From assembly GCA_031272965.1 (NCBI GenBank), contig JAISSS010000007.1:1-37740 (forward strand): a DNA stretch of 37,740 nucleotides, written 5' to 3'. Below are positions 7,447 to 16,879 of the stretch, one piece after another. How positions within the stretch are numbered: position 1 is the first letter of the stretch; each line of letters begins with the position of its first letter. This DNA comes from Bacteroidales bacterium. Lineage in GTDB: Bacteria > Bacteroidota > Bacteroidia > Bacteroidales > Prolixibacteraceae. The notes below the pieces were generated by a model. The model was not told where the DNA came from. It did no database searches and was given only the letters and a program-made list of their open reading frames with translations. The position numbers were made by a program, and so were the translations under genes.

Positions 7447-10400
7447 ATGAGAAAAATACAGCGATTAAGCCTGTTAGGGCTATTAATGGTTTTCTGCATC
7501 GCCTCATTCGCACAGGAACAGCAGAAAGTCCAGTGGACAATAGGAGGTACCGTATATGACGAGAACAACGAATCGTTGCCCGGCGCCACTGTGTTCATTA
7601 AAGACCGCGTTTCTATCGGTACGACCACCGATGTGAACGGAAAATTCAAAATCAAAGCCTATAAAGGCGAAGTAATAATGGTCTCCTTTATCGGCTATGC
7701 CGTCCAGGAATATCCGGTTACCAAAGAAGAGAGCAACATTAAAATCATCCTGCAGCCGGACACCAAACAGGTGGACGAGGTTGTAGTAGTCGGACTGGGC
7801 GCCAAACAGCGGCGAATCTCCTCGGTTGCGGCCGTAACCACGGTTGACACCAAAGAGCTGCAGACGCCGGTAGCCTCCGTAGCCAACCTGCTCGGTGGCC
7901 GCGTCGCCGGCGTAATATCCATACAGGGCAGCGGTGAACCCGGAAAGAACATCTCCGACTTCTGGGTGCGCGGTATCGGCACTTTCGGCGCCAACAGCGG
8001 CGCGCTCGTGCTCATTGACGGGCTGGAAGGCGACATCAATTCCATAGACCCCGCCGACATCGAGAGCTTCTCGGTGCTCAAAGACGCCTCCGCGACGGCC
8101 GTATATGGCGTCCGCGGCGCTAATGGCGTTGTACTGGTTACCACCAAACGCGGCGAAGCCGGAAAGCTCAAAATCACCGGCCGTGCCAACGTTACTCTCT
8201 CGCACCTCACCCGTAAACCCGACTATCTGCGAGCCTATGACTATGCACTGTTGGCTAACGAAGCCAACGAAGTGCGTGGCGAAACACGGCTCTACAGCGA
8301 TATCGAACTCGACATTATTAAGGACAATCTGGACCCCGACATCTATCCGGACGTGAGCTGGCAGGACGAAGTGCTGCGCCCGCTCTCTGTCAAGCGGGGA
8401 TACTATGCCAGCGCACAGGGGGGTGCACAGGCCGCCCGCTACTTCCTCTCTCTCGGCGGAAGCAGCGAAACTGCCGCCTACAATGTGGACAAAGACAGCC
8501 CCTATGCTGCTAACGTAGGCTACAACACCTACAGCTACCGCGCAAATATCGACTTCATCCTGTCGGAATCCACAAAAGTCTATTTCGGAACCGACGGTTT
8601 CCTGTCAATACATAACGAGCCGGGAGTCGCCAATACTGACTATATCTGGCAGGCACAGGCCACTCTTAACCCGCTGATATTGCCCGTAAAATATTCTAAC
8701 GGCCAGTATCCTGCCGTGGGGATGGGTGCACAGACCTCGCCATGGGTAATGACCAACTACATGGGCCGTCGTTCCACCCAGGTATATCAGGGCAAGGTGA
8801 CGCTGGCGCTGAGCCAGGACCTCAACAAGTATATCAAAGGCTTGAGTTTCCGGGCGCAGGGCGCTTATGACATCACCAGCAATTTCAATGAAATGCGTCT
8901 TATCATGCCCGAACTTTACCAGGCCATCGGCCGCACTGCATCGGGCGAGCTGCAAACCGTAAAGCGCGTTAACGCATCAACGGCAAGCTATAACAATACT
9001 ACCGACCAGTATCGCAAGTATCACTTTGAGACGACAGTGAACTATGACCGCGTACTTGAAGACGTACATCACCTGTCAGGTCTGCTTTATTACTACCTGA
9101 GCGACCAGAAGCGGGCCTCTGACGGAAGTACCAACATCAATTCCATTCCGGTGCGCTATCAGGGCTTCTCGGGACGGGCCACATATAACTATGCCGACAC
9201 ATATATGCTTGACTGGAACTTCGGTCTTACCGGTTCGGAGAACTTCCAGCCCGGACGGCAGTATGGCTTCTTCCAGTCGGTGGCTTTAGGATGGGTGCCC
9301 AGCTCGTATGACGCCTTCAAAGACATCATGCCATGGTTCGACTTCCTGAAGTTCCGCGGTTCATACGGCTCGGTAGGTAACGACCGGCTCACCAGCCGCC
9401 GTTTCCCGTATCTGACCATGGTTAGTGTAAACAACAATGTCTCTCCGTGGGGCTCCTCGTCGGTTATGGGCGTTACCGAAACCACAATGGGCGCCGACAA
9501 CTTGGTCTGGGAGAAGGCTATAAAGGCCGACCTCGGTATCGAAGCCAAACTGCTTGACAATGCCATAGAGCTGACCGTTGACGTGTTCCATGACAAGCGC
9601 GACGGAATCTTTATGCAGCGTGTTCAGGTGCCCTCTTTCGTGGGCGTAGCCTCTATGCCTTTCGGAAACGTGGGTGCTATGGTAAGCTACGGTTCTGACG
9701 GTAATATCAGCTATAATAACCAGATTAACAAGGAAATTGGCTTTACCGTGCGTGCCAATTACACCTATTCCAAAAATGACGTGAAGAACTGGGAAGAGGC
9801 TAACCCCAAGTATCCCTACCAGGAGAACGCCGGCTACCCCAACGGTACCATTCGCGGGTTGCATGCAGTAGGCCTCTTTAAAGACCAGCATGACATCGAC
9901 ACCAGCCCCGCGCAGACCTTCGGAAGCTATCTGCCCGGCGACATCAAGTATCGCGACGTGAACGGCGACGGCCGCATCGACAGCGATGACGCCACCCCGC
10001 TGTCCTACGACACATATCCGCTGCTCATGTACGGCTTCGGCGGTGAATTCCGCTATAAGGGCGTCCGTCTGAACGTCCTCTTTAAAGGAACCGGAAAAAC
10101 CGACTACTTCCGCGTTGGCCGGGGCTACGACTATGGTTATGTGCCCTTCTATTACGGAGCCACCGGAAACGTCCTCTCCATTGTCAACGACCCGAAGAAC
10201 CGCTGGATTCCGGCCGAATATGCGGCTGCACACGGCATTCCGGCAAACCTCGCCGAAAACCCCAACGCGCTGTACCCCCGTCTGCAATATGGCGCAAACT
10301 CCAACAATGCGCGTCTCTCCGACTTCTGGAAAGGCGACAGCCGCTACCTCCGCCTGCAGGAAGTCAGCATAAACTACAATCTGGCTTTCGACGTGCTGCG

Positions 10401-10557
10401 TAAAATAGGAATATCATCCATCGACTGCCAGCTGATTGGCCAGAACCTCTGCGTGTGGGACAAGGTGAAACTCTTTGACCCCGAACAGGCTACCAATAAT
10501 GGCGTGGTTTATCCTATCCCCACCAGCTATACGCTGCAATTATACATTAATCTGTAA
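7447..10557 (+). CDS. SusC/RagA-family TonB-linked outer-membrane transporter
   Basis: 1036 aa. Signal peptide (residues 1-22, ending SFAQ), a carboxypeptidase-regulatory-like domain (about 28-105; GGTVYDENNESLPGATVFIK), a TonB-box-like segment VDEVVVVGLG, then the plug domain (WVRGIGTFGANSGALVLIDG and ADIESFSVLKDASATAVYG) and a 22-strand-type barrel ending in an aromatic-rich segment (YTLQLYINL). SusC proteins import oligosaccharides or other bulky nutrients together with a SusD lid, energised by TonB-ExbBD, which is not encoded in this window. It lies between the IPT/NHL lipoprotein and SusD on one strand, almost certainly in one operon. The substrate cannot be read from the sequence. Confidence 0.97.
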   Translation: MRKIQRLSLLGLLMVFCIASFAQEQQKVQWTIGGTVYDENNESLPGATVFIKDRVSIGTTTDVNGKFKIKAYKGEVIMVSFIGYAVQEYPVTKEESNIKIILQPDTKQVDEVVVVGLGAKQRRISSVAAVTTVDTKELQTPVASVANLLGGRVAGVISIQGSGEPGKNISDFWVRGIGTFGANSGALVLIDGLEGDINSIDPADIESFSVLKDASATAVYGVRGANGVVLVTTKRGEAGKLKITGRANVTLSHLTRKPDYLRAYDYALLANEANEVRGETRLYSDIELDIIKDNLDPDIYPDVSWQDEVLRPLSVKRGYYASAQGGAQAARYFLSLGGSSETAAYNVDKDSPYAANVGYNTYSYRANIDFILSESTKVYFGTDGFLSIHNEPGVANTDYIWQAQATLNPLILPVKYSNGQYPAVGMGAQTSPWVMTNYMGRRSTQVYQGKVTLALSQDLNKYIKGLSFRAQGAYDITSNFNEMRLIMPELYQAIGRTASGELQTVKRVNASTASYNNTTDQYRKYHFETTVNYDRVLEDVHHLSGLLYYYLSDQKRASDGSTNINSIPVRYQGFSGRATYNYADTYMLDWNFGLTGSENFQPGRQYGFFQSVALGWVPSSYDAFKDIMPWFDFLKFRGSYGSVGNDRLTSRRFPYLTMVSVNNNVSPWGSSSVMGVTETTMGADNLVWEKAIKADLGIEAKLLDNAIELTVDVFHDKRDGIFMQRVQVPSFVGVASMPFGNVGAMVSYGSDGNISYNNQINKEIGFTVRANYTYSKNDVKNWEEANPKYPYQENAGYPNGTIRGLHAVGLFKDQHDIDTSPAQTFGSYLPGDIKYRDVNGDGRIDSDDATPLSYDTYPLLMYGFGGEFRYKGVRLNVLFKGTGKTDYFRVGRGYDYGYVPFYYGATGNVLSIVNDPKNRWIPAEYAAAHGIPANLAENPNALYPRLQYGANSNNARLSDFWKGDSRYLRLQEVSINYNLAFDVLRKIGISSIDCQLIGQNLCVWDKVKLFDPEQATNNGVVYPIPTSYTLQLYINL

Positions 10558-10576
10558 CCGTAAAAATACGATTTAT

Positions 10577-12619
10577 ATGAAACTTAATAATATTCATCAC
10601 AGCATTATGACAGGCGCAGCGCTTGCGCTGACCACGCTGGTGTCATCATGCGCCGACTTTCTGTCCATAGATAACTACTTCACGGACGAGTTGAAGTTCG
10701 ACTCGATTTTCGTGGAGACCCGCTATGTGCAGGCCTATATGTGGCAAATTGCCGCCGAATTTGGCGACGAGGGCAGCATTCACCAGACCTCCATAGACCC
10801 GGGTCCCTTAGCCACTGACGAGGCCTTTACCGCGTTCAACACCTCGGCCGGCTATGTCGGCATGAGCTATGTTCTCGGCCAGGTCAACGCCAGCTCGCTC
10901 GGCTCGCTGGGGGGGTGGGCGAATTCCTATCGCGCTATCCGCAAGTGTAATGTCATCCTCTCCCGCATAGACGAGGCCCGCGACATGAAAACCGACGAGC
11001 GCTTCGAAATCATCGGCTATACCCGCTTCATGCGCGCCTATGCCTACTACCGCATGTGGCGCAATATGGGCCCCTGCGTAATATTGGGCAACGACGTCGT
11101 GCAGTCTAACGAATCGCTGGAATTTTATGACAAGTATGGCACCCGTGCCACCTATGACGAGACCTGCGACTACATCTGCAACGAGCTCGAAGAAGCCGCA
11201 AAATATCTGCCGGAGACCCAGGCGGTGATGGACTTCGGACGCCCCACCAAAGGCGCCGCTTACGGTCTCATTGCCCGTGTCCGTCTCTATCAGGCCAGCC
11301 CCCAGTATAACGGCGGCCAGAAGGCGAAGTCATACTACGCAGACTGGCTGCGGGCCTCCGACGGCGTGCCGTATATCAACCAGACGCCTAAAAACGAACG
11401 CTGGGCTGTGGCTGCCGCCGCCGCCAAGCGCGTGATGGAACTGAAGCATAATGCCGCGAACCTCTACAAGCTTTATACTTTTGAGGCTGACGCCGCTACC
11501 CCGCCGCTACCCGCAGGCGTTACGTCCGACCCCGACTACTACCAGCCCTGGCCGGTAGGCGCTGCCGGAATCGACCCCTTCCGCTCCTATTCGGAAGTGT
11601 TTACCGGCGAAGCAATTATACCCGCTAACAACGAATATGTTTGGGGCCGTCAAAGCGCTACTCTGAGAGACAATACGCGGATGTCGTTCCCCCTGAAAAA
11701 CAGCGGCTGGAACGGAATGTGCGTTACCCAGCGCGTTGTGGACGCTTACAAGATGGTTGACGGCAGCGAAATCACCGATGGCGGCAGCGCCGCTTATCCC
11801 TACTCCGAAACGGGATTCTCCGCCGGCAGCTCTTTAGTAAACTTCTCCGGCTATAAGTTCTCTCCCACCGAAGAAATCTATAACATGTATGTCAACCGCG
11901 AACCGCGTTTCTATGCCTCTATAGGCTTCTGCGGTCGCTACTGGCCGATGCTGTCGTCAACCAGCTCCGGCCACCATGACCAGACGACTACATATTACTT
12001 CGATTCTCCCAACGGCCGTAGCGCTACCCTCTCCGGCGACCCCAACTATCCGCCCACCGGATATGTTATTACCAAGTTCATCCACGAGCGGGACGCCTGG
12101 ACAGGCGATAATAACCGCCGTATGGACAAGGGCTGGGCTATGGTGCGCTATGCCGACATCCTGCTCATGTATGCCGAAGCCCTCAACAACGTAGAAGGAA
12201 CCTACAACATTACCCTCGGCGGCGAGACATACACCATCACCCGCGACTGGACGGAAATCCGCAACGCCTTTAACCAGGTGCGCCACCGTGCAGGAATACC
12301 CGGTGTAGGAACAACCCCGATGACAGTGGAGGCTTTCCAGGACGAAATCGTCCGCGAGCGCATGGTAGAGCTGCTCTTCGAAAACCACCGCTATTATGAC
12401 GTGCGTCGCTGGGGCATCTACGAAGAGGTGGAAAGCAATAACCCGATTATGGGTATGAACGTGGACAGTAACAAGGACGGCTTCTACCGCCGCACCGTGC
12501 CGAACACTACCCGCATATCCTCCCGCGTGGTCGGCCGCAAGATGGTTCTGCTGCCGCTACCCCTCACAGAGGTGCGCCGTATCCCGTCAATGGAACAGAA
12601 CCCCGGATGGGAAAAATAA
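10577..12619 (+). CDS. SusD/RagB-family nutrient-binding outer-membrane lipoprotein
   Basis: 680 aa from ATG 10577, 19 bp after the SusC stop. The frame is open further upstream, but only inside susC, and the signal peptide with lipobox LVSSC (Cys25) sets the start. The SusD fold shows in NVILSRIDEARD, TRFMRAYAYYRMWRNMG, AAYGLIARVRLYQASPQ, RYADILLMYAEALN and the C-terminal RERMVELLFENHRYYDVRRWG with KMVLLPLP. It is longer than many SusDs (often 500-600 aa), the extra sequence lying in the central loops. It forms the lid over SusC and binds substrate at the cell surface. Confidence 0.97.
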   Translation: MKLNNIHHSIMTGAALALTTLVSSCADFLSIDNYFTDELKFDSIFVETRYVQAYMWQIAAEFGDEGSIHQTSIDPGPLATDEAFTAFNTSAGYVGMSYVLGQVNASSLGSLGGWANSYRAIRKCNVILSRIDEARDMKTDERFEIIGYTRFMRAYAYYRMWRNMGPCVILGNDVVQSNESLEFYDKYGTRATYDETCDYICNELEEAAKYLPETQAVMDFGRPTKGAAYGLIARVRLYQASPQYNGGQKAKSYYADWLRASDGVPYINQTPKNERWAVAAAAAKRVMELKHNAANLYKLYTFEADAATPPLPAGVTSDPDYYQPWPVGAAGIDPFRSYSEVFTGEAIIPANNEYVWGRQSATLRDNTRMSFPLKNSGWNGMCVTQRVVDAYKMVDGSEITDGGSAAYPYSETGFSAGSSLVNFSGYKFSPTEEIYNMYVNREPRFYASIGFCGRYWPMLSSTSSGHHDQTTTYYFDSPNGRSATLSGDPNYPPTGYVITKFIHERDAWTGDNNRRMDKGWAMVRYADILLMYAEALNNVEGTYNITLGGETYTITRDWTEIRNAFNQVRHRAGIPGVGTTPMTVEAFQDEIVRERMVELLFENHRYYDVRRWGIYEEVESNNPIMGMNVDSNKDGFYRRTVPNTTRISSRVVGRKMVLLPLPLTEVRRIPSMEQNPGWEK

Positions 12620-12650
12620 CTCACTTAATTCATGTTTTAATTCAGACAAT

Positions 12651-13598
12651 ATGAAAAGAATATTTATACTCGCAGCTCTTCTGGGGACCGTCGTCGCCTG
12701 CAACGAGGACAAAATCTTCGAAAAAGAGCAATACAAGAACGTCTTTTCCTTAGTCAGCGATGAGAATAACATCTACAGTATGGTTCTCGACCTGGAAGAA
12801 GACGAAAATATCGGATATATTTCCGCATCGATGGGGGGCACCAACCCGACCACCGAAGACCTCGTTATCCAACTCGAAGAAGCGCCCGAGCTGCTGGACA
12901 GCTACAACTTCTCCAATTTCGACGTCGAGACGGGGAAGTACTATCCGGCGCTGCCCAAGAGCAAATATGACATCGAGAGCTTTACCCTGCGTATAAAGGC
13001 CGGCGAAATCGGGGGGGAGATTCCTGTCCGTATTCGTCCCGCAGGTCTGTCGCCCGATTCACTCTACTTCATTCCGGTCCGCGTGGCCTCCTATAACGCT
13101 TTCGAGCTGAACCCCGACAAGACGAGCCTGCTCTTCCGGGTACGGACGCAAAACCGCTATGCGGTCAGCGACGGCACTTCCGCATACGCCCAGACTATGA
13201 AACGGAAGCTCAAAAGCGAAGACTTCTGGTTGACCCTGCCCGCCACTAAAACGCTCTATCCGTTGAGCAGTAATTCCGTGCGCATCAACCCCGGCGCGGA
13301 AGCAGTGGAGGCTAAAATTACAGAGTACAACAAAAAGTGTATCGTCGTGGAAGTAAATGACGATAACACTGTTACCCTGAAGCCCTTCAAGAACATCGTT
13401 GTTACCCAAATCGACGGCGACCCGGATTATCCCAATATCTTCCGCATCGTGGACGATGGGTACAAAACCTACAAGGAATTCCTGCTGTATTATGAGTACT
13501 GGATACCCGGCACTTTCGCTAATACTATCTACCAGGTAAAGGAAGAACTGCGCCTTGAGTTCAGTGATACAAAAGACGATTACGAATGGACTTATTAA
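12651..13598 (+). CDS. DUF1735/DUF4361-like surface lipoprotein of SusCD block
   Basis: 315 aa. Lipoprotein signal with Cys17 (VVAC) followed by NEDK. The N-terminal half (about residues 20-170) resembles the DUF1735 (BT_3987-like) beta-sandwich, with alternating acidic/hydrophobic strands and SFTLRIKAGEIGGEIPVRI; the C-terminal half resembles DUF4361 (BT_3044-like) seen downstream of SusD genes. Proteins of this layout are presumed surface glycan-binding components. It lies 31 bp after susD and 20 bp before the next lipoprotein. The domain names are from pattern memory and could be off, but the position and architecture make an accessory binding role likely. Confidence 0.75.
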   Translation: MKRIFILAALLGTVVACNEDKIFEKEQYKNVFSLVSDENNIYSMVLDLEEDENIGYISASMGGTNPTTEDLVIQLEEAPELLDSYNFSNFDVETGKYYPALPKSKYDIESFTLRIKAGEIGGEIPVRIRPAGLSPDSLYFIPVRVASYNAFELNPDKTSLLFRVRTQNRYAVSDGTSAYAQTMKRKLKSEDFWLTLPATKTLYPLSSNSVRINPGAEAVEAKITEYNKKCIVVEVNDDNTVTLKPFKNIVVTQIDGDPDYPNIFRIVDDGYKTYKEFLLYYEYWIPGTFANTIYQVKEELRLEFSDTKDDYEWTY

Positions 13599-13618
13599 TT
13601 CTAAAAACGTTAGTAAAG

Positions 13619-14671
13619 ATGAAGAACAGACTATTCTCTTATCTTGCTGTGGCCGCAGTCTTGTTGACCGGCTGCGACAGCTATAACCGCACCGATGCGA
13701 TACCCTCGTTTACGGTGACCAAGACCTCGTTAAACATTTTCGTGGGCGATGTGGTGAAAATAGACGCCAGCCCCACGAACCAGAACTACACCTGGACGAG
13801 TGAAGTGCCGGAAGTGGCTACCGTATCCAACACCGGTGAAGTTACTGCCCTCAGTGCAGGCACTACCGACATCATCGTCAGCAGTGCGGACGCCACGATA
13901 CGTATCCCGGTTATCGCCACAGTGAAAATCCCCCTCACAGACCTCGTGCTGAACTACACCGACCCGACTTTGCAGGTTACCCTTAACGGCACCTACTCTG
14001 TCAATGCCACAAAAGAGCCATCTGACGCCAACGACGTGGATAACGTGGTATGGACAAGCTCGAATCCTGACGTGGCGACGGTCAGCTCGCTCGGTGTTAT
14101 CTCCGGCCTCGGCCTCGGCTATACCACTATCACCTGTACACTTGGCAATTTTGTCAAATCTATCGACGTTGAGGTGATTGTTACTACCTCTACGCCGTTC
14201 AGAGGCCCGCATATATTGTCGGCTTCTACGCCGTTAGAGTTCCCCTGCATCGACTTCGACATGGGCGGAGAAGGCATTGCTTTCCACGATACCAACTCCA
14301 ATAATGACGGCGGTGTCAAATACCGTGCTAACTACGGCGACCCGAACGGCGGCAGCGTGGACATCGGCGGCGACTATGCCATAGGATGGACCAACAATGG
14401 CGAATGGTGGATTTATACCCTCCAGGTGGAAGACGCCGGTTACTATAAAGTCGAGATGGAATCGTCAAATAACAGCGCCACTTCCTTCAACTTCGAGTTC
14501 GACGCAGTGGTGTATCCGGAATATATTTCCCGTGCTACCGGCGGCTGGGCGGCCTGGACATGGATGGAATATTACAATGTCTATTTAACCGAAGGCAAGC
14601 ACTGGATGAAAATCGTCTATAATTCCGGCGGTTCCAACCTGCGCACACTGCGCTTTACATACGTGCCGTAG
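13619..14671 (+). CDS. Lipoprotein with two Big_2 domains and a CBM6-like domain
   Basis: 350 aa from ATG 13619; an upstream ATG at 13586 would overlap the preceding gene and spoil the signal peptide. Lipobox LLTGC (Cys19). Two bacterial Ig-like (Big_2) repeats follow: VPEVATVSNTGEVTALSAG and NPDVATVSSLGVISGLGLG. The C-terminal 140 residues look like a CBM6/CBM35-type beta-sandwich: an acidic opening with YRANYGDPNGGSVDIGG, then IGWTNNGEWWIYTLQVEDAG (about 252-271) and a terminal KIVYNSGGSNLRTLRFTYV. Inference: a surface-displayed carbohydrate-binding lipoprotein on an Ig-like stalk. It is the last gene of the block, followed by an intrinsic terminator. No glycosidase is encoded between 6049 and 14671. 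Confidence 0.8.
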   Translation: MKNRLFSYLAVAAVLLTGCDSYNRTDAIPSFTVTKTSLNIFVGDVVKIDASPTNQNYTWTSEVPEVATVSNTGEVTALSAGTTDIIVSSADATIRIPVIATVKIPLTDLVLNYTDPTLQVTLNGTYSVNATKEPSDANDVDNVVWTSSNPDVATVSSLGVISGLGLGYTTITCTLGNFVKSIDVEVIVTTSTPFRGPHILSASTPLEFPCIDFDMGGEGIAFHDTNSNNDGGVKYRANYGDPNGGSVDIGGDYAIGWTNNGEWWIYTLQVEDAGYYKVEMESSNNSATSFNFEFDAVVYPEYISRATGGWAAWTWMEYYNVYLTEGKHWMKIVYNSGGSNLRTLRFTYVP

Positions 14672-14709
14672 CATTAAGCTCGGTTCTTTATTCGCAGTGA
14701 ATAAACATT

Positions 14710-14734
14710 AAAGGGGGCATTTGCCCCCTTTTTT
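14710..14734 (+). terminator. Rho-independent terminator after SusCD block
   Basis: AAGGGGGCA-TTT-GCCCCCTTTTTT: a GC stem of six to eight pairs with a short loop and a run of six T. It lies 39 bp after the CBM6-like gene stop and separates the SusCD block from the ribokinase gene. Confidence 0.85.
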
Positions 14735-14739
14735 ACTTC

Positions 14740-14783
14740 AGGGCGCTCGGAAGAATAAGGAGGCTTTATTTGTGCCCTTTGTG
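14740..14783 (-). repeat. Split dispersed repeat, copy B
   Basis: Read on the minus strand: CACAAAGGGCACAAA (14783-14769), 11-nt linker, TATTCTTCC (14757-14749), 2 nt, GCGCCCT (14746-14740). It matches copy A at 5086-5128 in 30 of 31 block positions, in inverted orientation, directly after the terminator of the SusCD block. Confidence 0.6.
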
Positions 14784-14838
14784 GTGCAACAATATGAACA
14801 ATCATACAAAAAAATTATTTTTCCGAAAAAATATTCTT

Positions 14839-14846
14839 ATCTTTGT
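14839..14846 (+). promoter_or_regulatory. -7 box TATCTTTG, ribokinase
   Basis: Exact TAnnTTTG match 28 nt before the ribokinase ATG at 14875, in AT-rich sequence. It gives the sugar-metabolism genes a promoter separate from the SusCD block. Confidence 0.6.
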
Positions 14847-14874
14847 CGCAATATTTATTAATAGAACTGACATC

Positions 14875-15783
14875 ATGAGCATAATTGCAGTAATCGGGAG
14901 TTCGAATACCGACATGGTAGTAAAGGCTGAACGTTTGCCGGTGCCGGGCGAGACGGTCAGCGGGGGTGTTTTTTTGATGAATCCGGGCGGCAAAGGGGCA
15001 AATCAGGCAGTAGCTGCGGCTCGGCTCGGCGGTAATGTAATTTTTATTACAAAGACCGGCAACGACCTTTTCGGACGGCAGTCGATAGAATTGTACAGGA
15101 CAGAAGGCATTGATACAAAGCATGTCTTCTCTGACCCTGACCGGCTTTCCGGGGTTGCGCTTATAGCTGTCGATGCTCATGGCGAGAACTGTATTCTCGT
15201 TGCACCCGGGGCGAATGCCACGCTCTCTGTTGCAGACGTCGAACAGGCACGGGAGACAATAGAATCTGCCGACTATCTGCTTATGCAACTTGAGACGCCG
15301 CTTGCAACGGTTGAATATGCCGCCACGCTCGCGTCCGCGAAAGGATGCAAAGTGATACTTAATCCGGCTCCTGCGCAGGCGCTCACTCCAGCACTGCTTA
15401 AAACTCTCAATATCATAATTCCGAACAGAACGGAAGCGGAATTGCTGACAGGGATAAAGATTAGCGATAACCTGTCGAGGCGGGCAGCCGCGGATTGCCT
15501 GAGCGCCAAAGGCGTTGAAAATGTCATAATAACGCTTGGGGCAGAGGGCGCTTTTGTGAAAGAAGGTAATGTCTATTATGAGATAGCGGCAGAAGAAGTT
15601 AGGGCTGTCGATACCACCGCTGCGGGCGATACCTTTTGCGGCGCATTGTGTGTGGGGATTTCAGAAGGGATGATACTCGCCGACGCTGTAAAATTCGCCT
15701 GTCACGCTGCTGCAATCTCCGTCACAAGAATGGGTGCTCAGGCCTCCATCCCCTGTCGCAGAGAACTGACCGTTGATTATTAA
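14875..15783 (+). CDS. rbsK: Ribokinase (PfkB-family sugar kinase)
   Basis: 302 aa from ATG 14875; the frame runs upstream to 14770 but would cross the promoter box. PfkB fold: N-terminal VIGSSNTDMVVKAERLPVPG, the first signature NPGGKGANQAVAAARLGG, NPAPAQALT and PNRTEAELLTGI, and the second signature DTTAAGDTFCGAL with the catalytic Asp and anion hole near the C-terminus. These segments are typical of ribokinase, which phosphorylates D-ribose to ribose-5-phosphate. It is followed after 20 bp by a GRP-type sugar permease, which fits a ribose (or similar pentose) uptake pair. Another pentose or nucleoside as substrate cannot be excluded. Confidence 0.88.
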   Translation: MSIIAVIGSSNTDMVVKAERLPVPGETVSGGVFLMNPGGKGANQAVAAARLGGNVIFITKTGNDLFGRQSIELYRTEGIDTKHVFSDPDRLSGVALIAVDAHGENCILVAPGANATLSVADVEQARETIESADYLLMQLETPLATVEYAATLASAKGCKVILNPAPAQALTPALLKTLNIIIPNRTEAELLTGIKISDNLSRRAAADCLSAKGVENVIITLGAEGAFVKEGNVYYEIAAEEVRAVDTTAAGDTFCGALCVGISEGMILADAVKFACHAAAISVTRMGAQASIPCRRELTVDY

Positions 15784-15803
15784 TTCATTAATCTTTATAA
15801 ATT

Positions 15804-16829
15804 ATGTTCATAGTAAACAGTTATTCATTGGCAATTATCTTTTGCTTTATCACCATGCTATGCTGGGGGTCGTGGGGCAATACCCAGAAACTTGCGGGCA
15901 AGACATGGCGTTACGAGTTATACTACTGGGATTATGTAACCGGTATTTTGCTGTTTTCACTTCTCTCGGCGTTCACTCTTGGCAGTACCGGTTCTGAAGG
16001 CCGCAGTTTTCTTCCTGACCTTGCTCAGGCTGAATGGTCGAACATTGGCAGTGCCTTCCTTGGCGGCGTCGTTTTTAATGCGGCAAATATACTTCTTTCT
16101 GCCGCTATTTCTGTCGCCGGTTTGTCGGTGGCTTTCCCTGTTGGCATCGGTCTGGCGCTCGTTTTGGGCGTGATTATCAACTATATCGGGCAGCAAGCGG
16201 GGAATCCGGCGCTGCTGTTCGGCGGTGTGGCGCTCGTTACGGTGGCTGTCGTGCTGAACGCCTCGGCTTACAGCAGAAAAGTGACGGCCGCTTCCGGCAA
16301 CGCTGTCGCCATGGCTGCAAGAACACGAAACCGCGGTATCATACTGTCGCTCGTTGCAGGCGTTATGATGGCGTTCTTCTATCGCTTCATTGCGGCCTCG
16401 ATGGATTTGGACAACTTCGTAAGCCCGACCGTCGGCAAGATGACCCCCTATACGGCGATGTTCATCTTCGCCTGCGGCATCTTCGTCAGCAATTTCCTGT
16501 TCAACACATTAGTGATGCGAAAGCCCTTCGAGGGTGCGCCGGTGAGTTATGCCGAATATTTTAAAGGGGGCTTCAAAATCCACCTGACAGGCATACTTGG
16601 CGGTTTAATCTGGGGGCTTGGCAACGCCTTCAGTCTGATAGCGGCCGGCAAAGCAGGCGCCGCCATATCCTACGGACTGGGGCAGGGCGCTACGCTCGTG
16701 TCGGCGCTCTGGGGCGTCTTTATCTGGAAAGAGTTCCGCGGTGCGCCAAGAACAGTCAACCTGTTGCTGTCGCTGATGTTCATACTCTTCCTCGCCGGAA
16801 TAGCCCTCATCATCGCTGCCGGAACATAG
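15804..16829 (+). CDS. GRP-family sugar permease (ribose/glucose uptake type)
   Basis: 341 aa, about ten hydrophobic segments in two similar halves, as in the DMT-superfamily glucose/ribose porters (GRP, RbsU-like) and the related RhaT. Recognisable stretches: ITMLCWGSWGNTQKLAGKTWRYELYYWDY at the N-terminus, PVGIGLALVLGVIINYIGQQ, and GLIWGLGNAFSLIAAGKAGAAISYGLGQ. It sits in the inner membrane and imports a monosaccharide by proton symport. The gene follows the ribokinase with a 20-bp gap, supporting ribose or a related sugar as substrate; the specificity is inferred from the neighbour only. Confidence 0.82.
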   Translation: MFIVNSYSLAIIFCFITMLCWGSWGNTQKLAGKTWRYELYYWDYVTGILLFSLLSAFTLGSTGSEGRSFLPDLAQAEWSNIGSAFLGGVVFNAANILLSAAISVAGLSVAFPVGIGLALVLGVIINYIGQQAGNPALLFGGVALVTVAVVLNASAYSRKVTAASGNAVAMAARTRNRGIILSLVAGVMMAFFYRFIAASMDLDNFVSPTVGKMTPYTAMFIFACGIFVSNFLFNTLVMRKPFEGAPVSYAEYFKGGFKIHLTGILGGLIWGLGNAFSLIAAGKAGAAISYGLGQGATLVSALWGVFIWKEFRGAPRTVNLLLSLMFILFLAGIALIIAAGT

Positions 16830-16843
16830 CGCTGTGAAATTTT

Positions 16844-16851
16844 TATATTTG
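16844..16851 (+). promoter_or_regulatory. -7 box TATATTTG, Gfo/Idh/MocA gene
   Basis: Matches TAnnTTTG 28 nt before ATG 16880 in a T-rich gap. It may be a secondary promoter inside the sugar operon. Confidence 0.4.
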
Positions 16852-16879
16852 TTATATTATTTTTTAACAATCATTTATT

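Noticed and set aside
9361..10287. 308-codon minus-strand frame inside susC
   Set aside because: It is a shadow of a strongly supported SusC gene; its composition follows the complementary codons and no signal or domain is visible.
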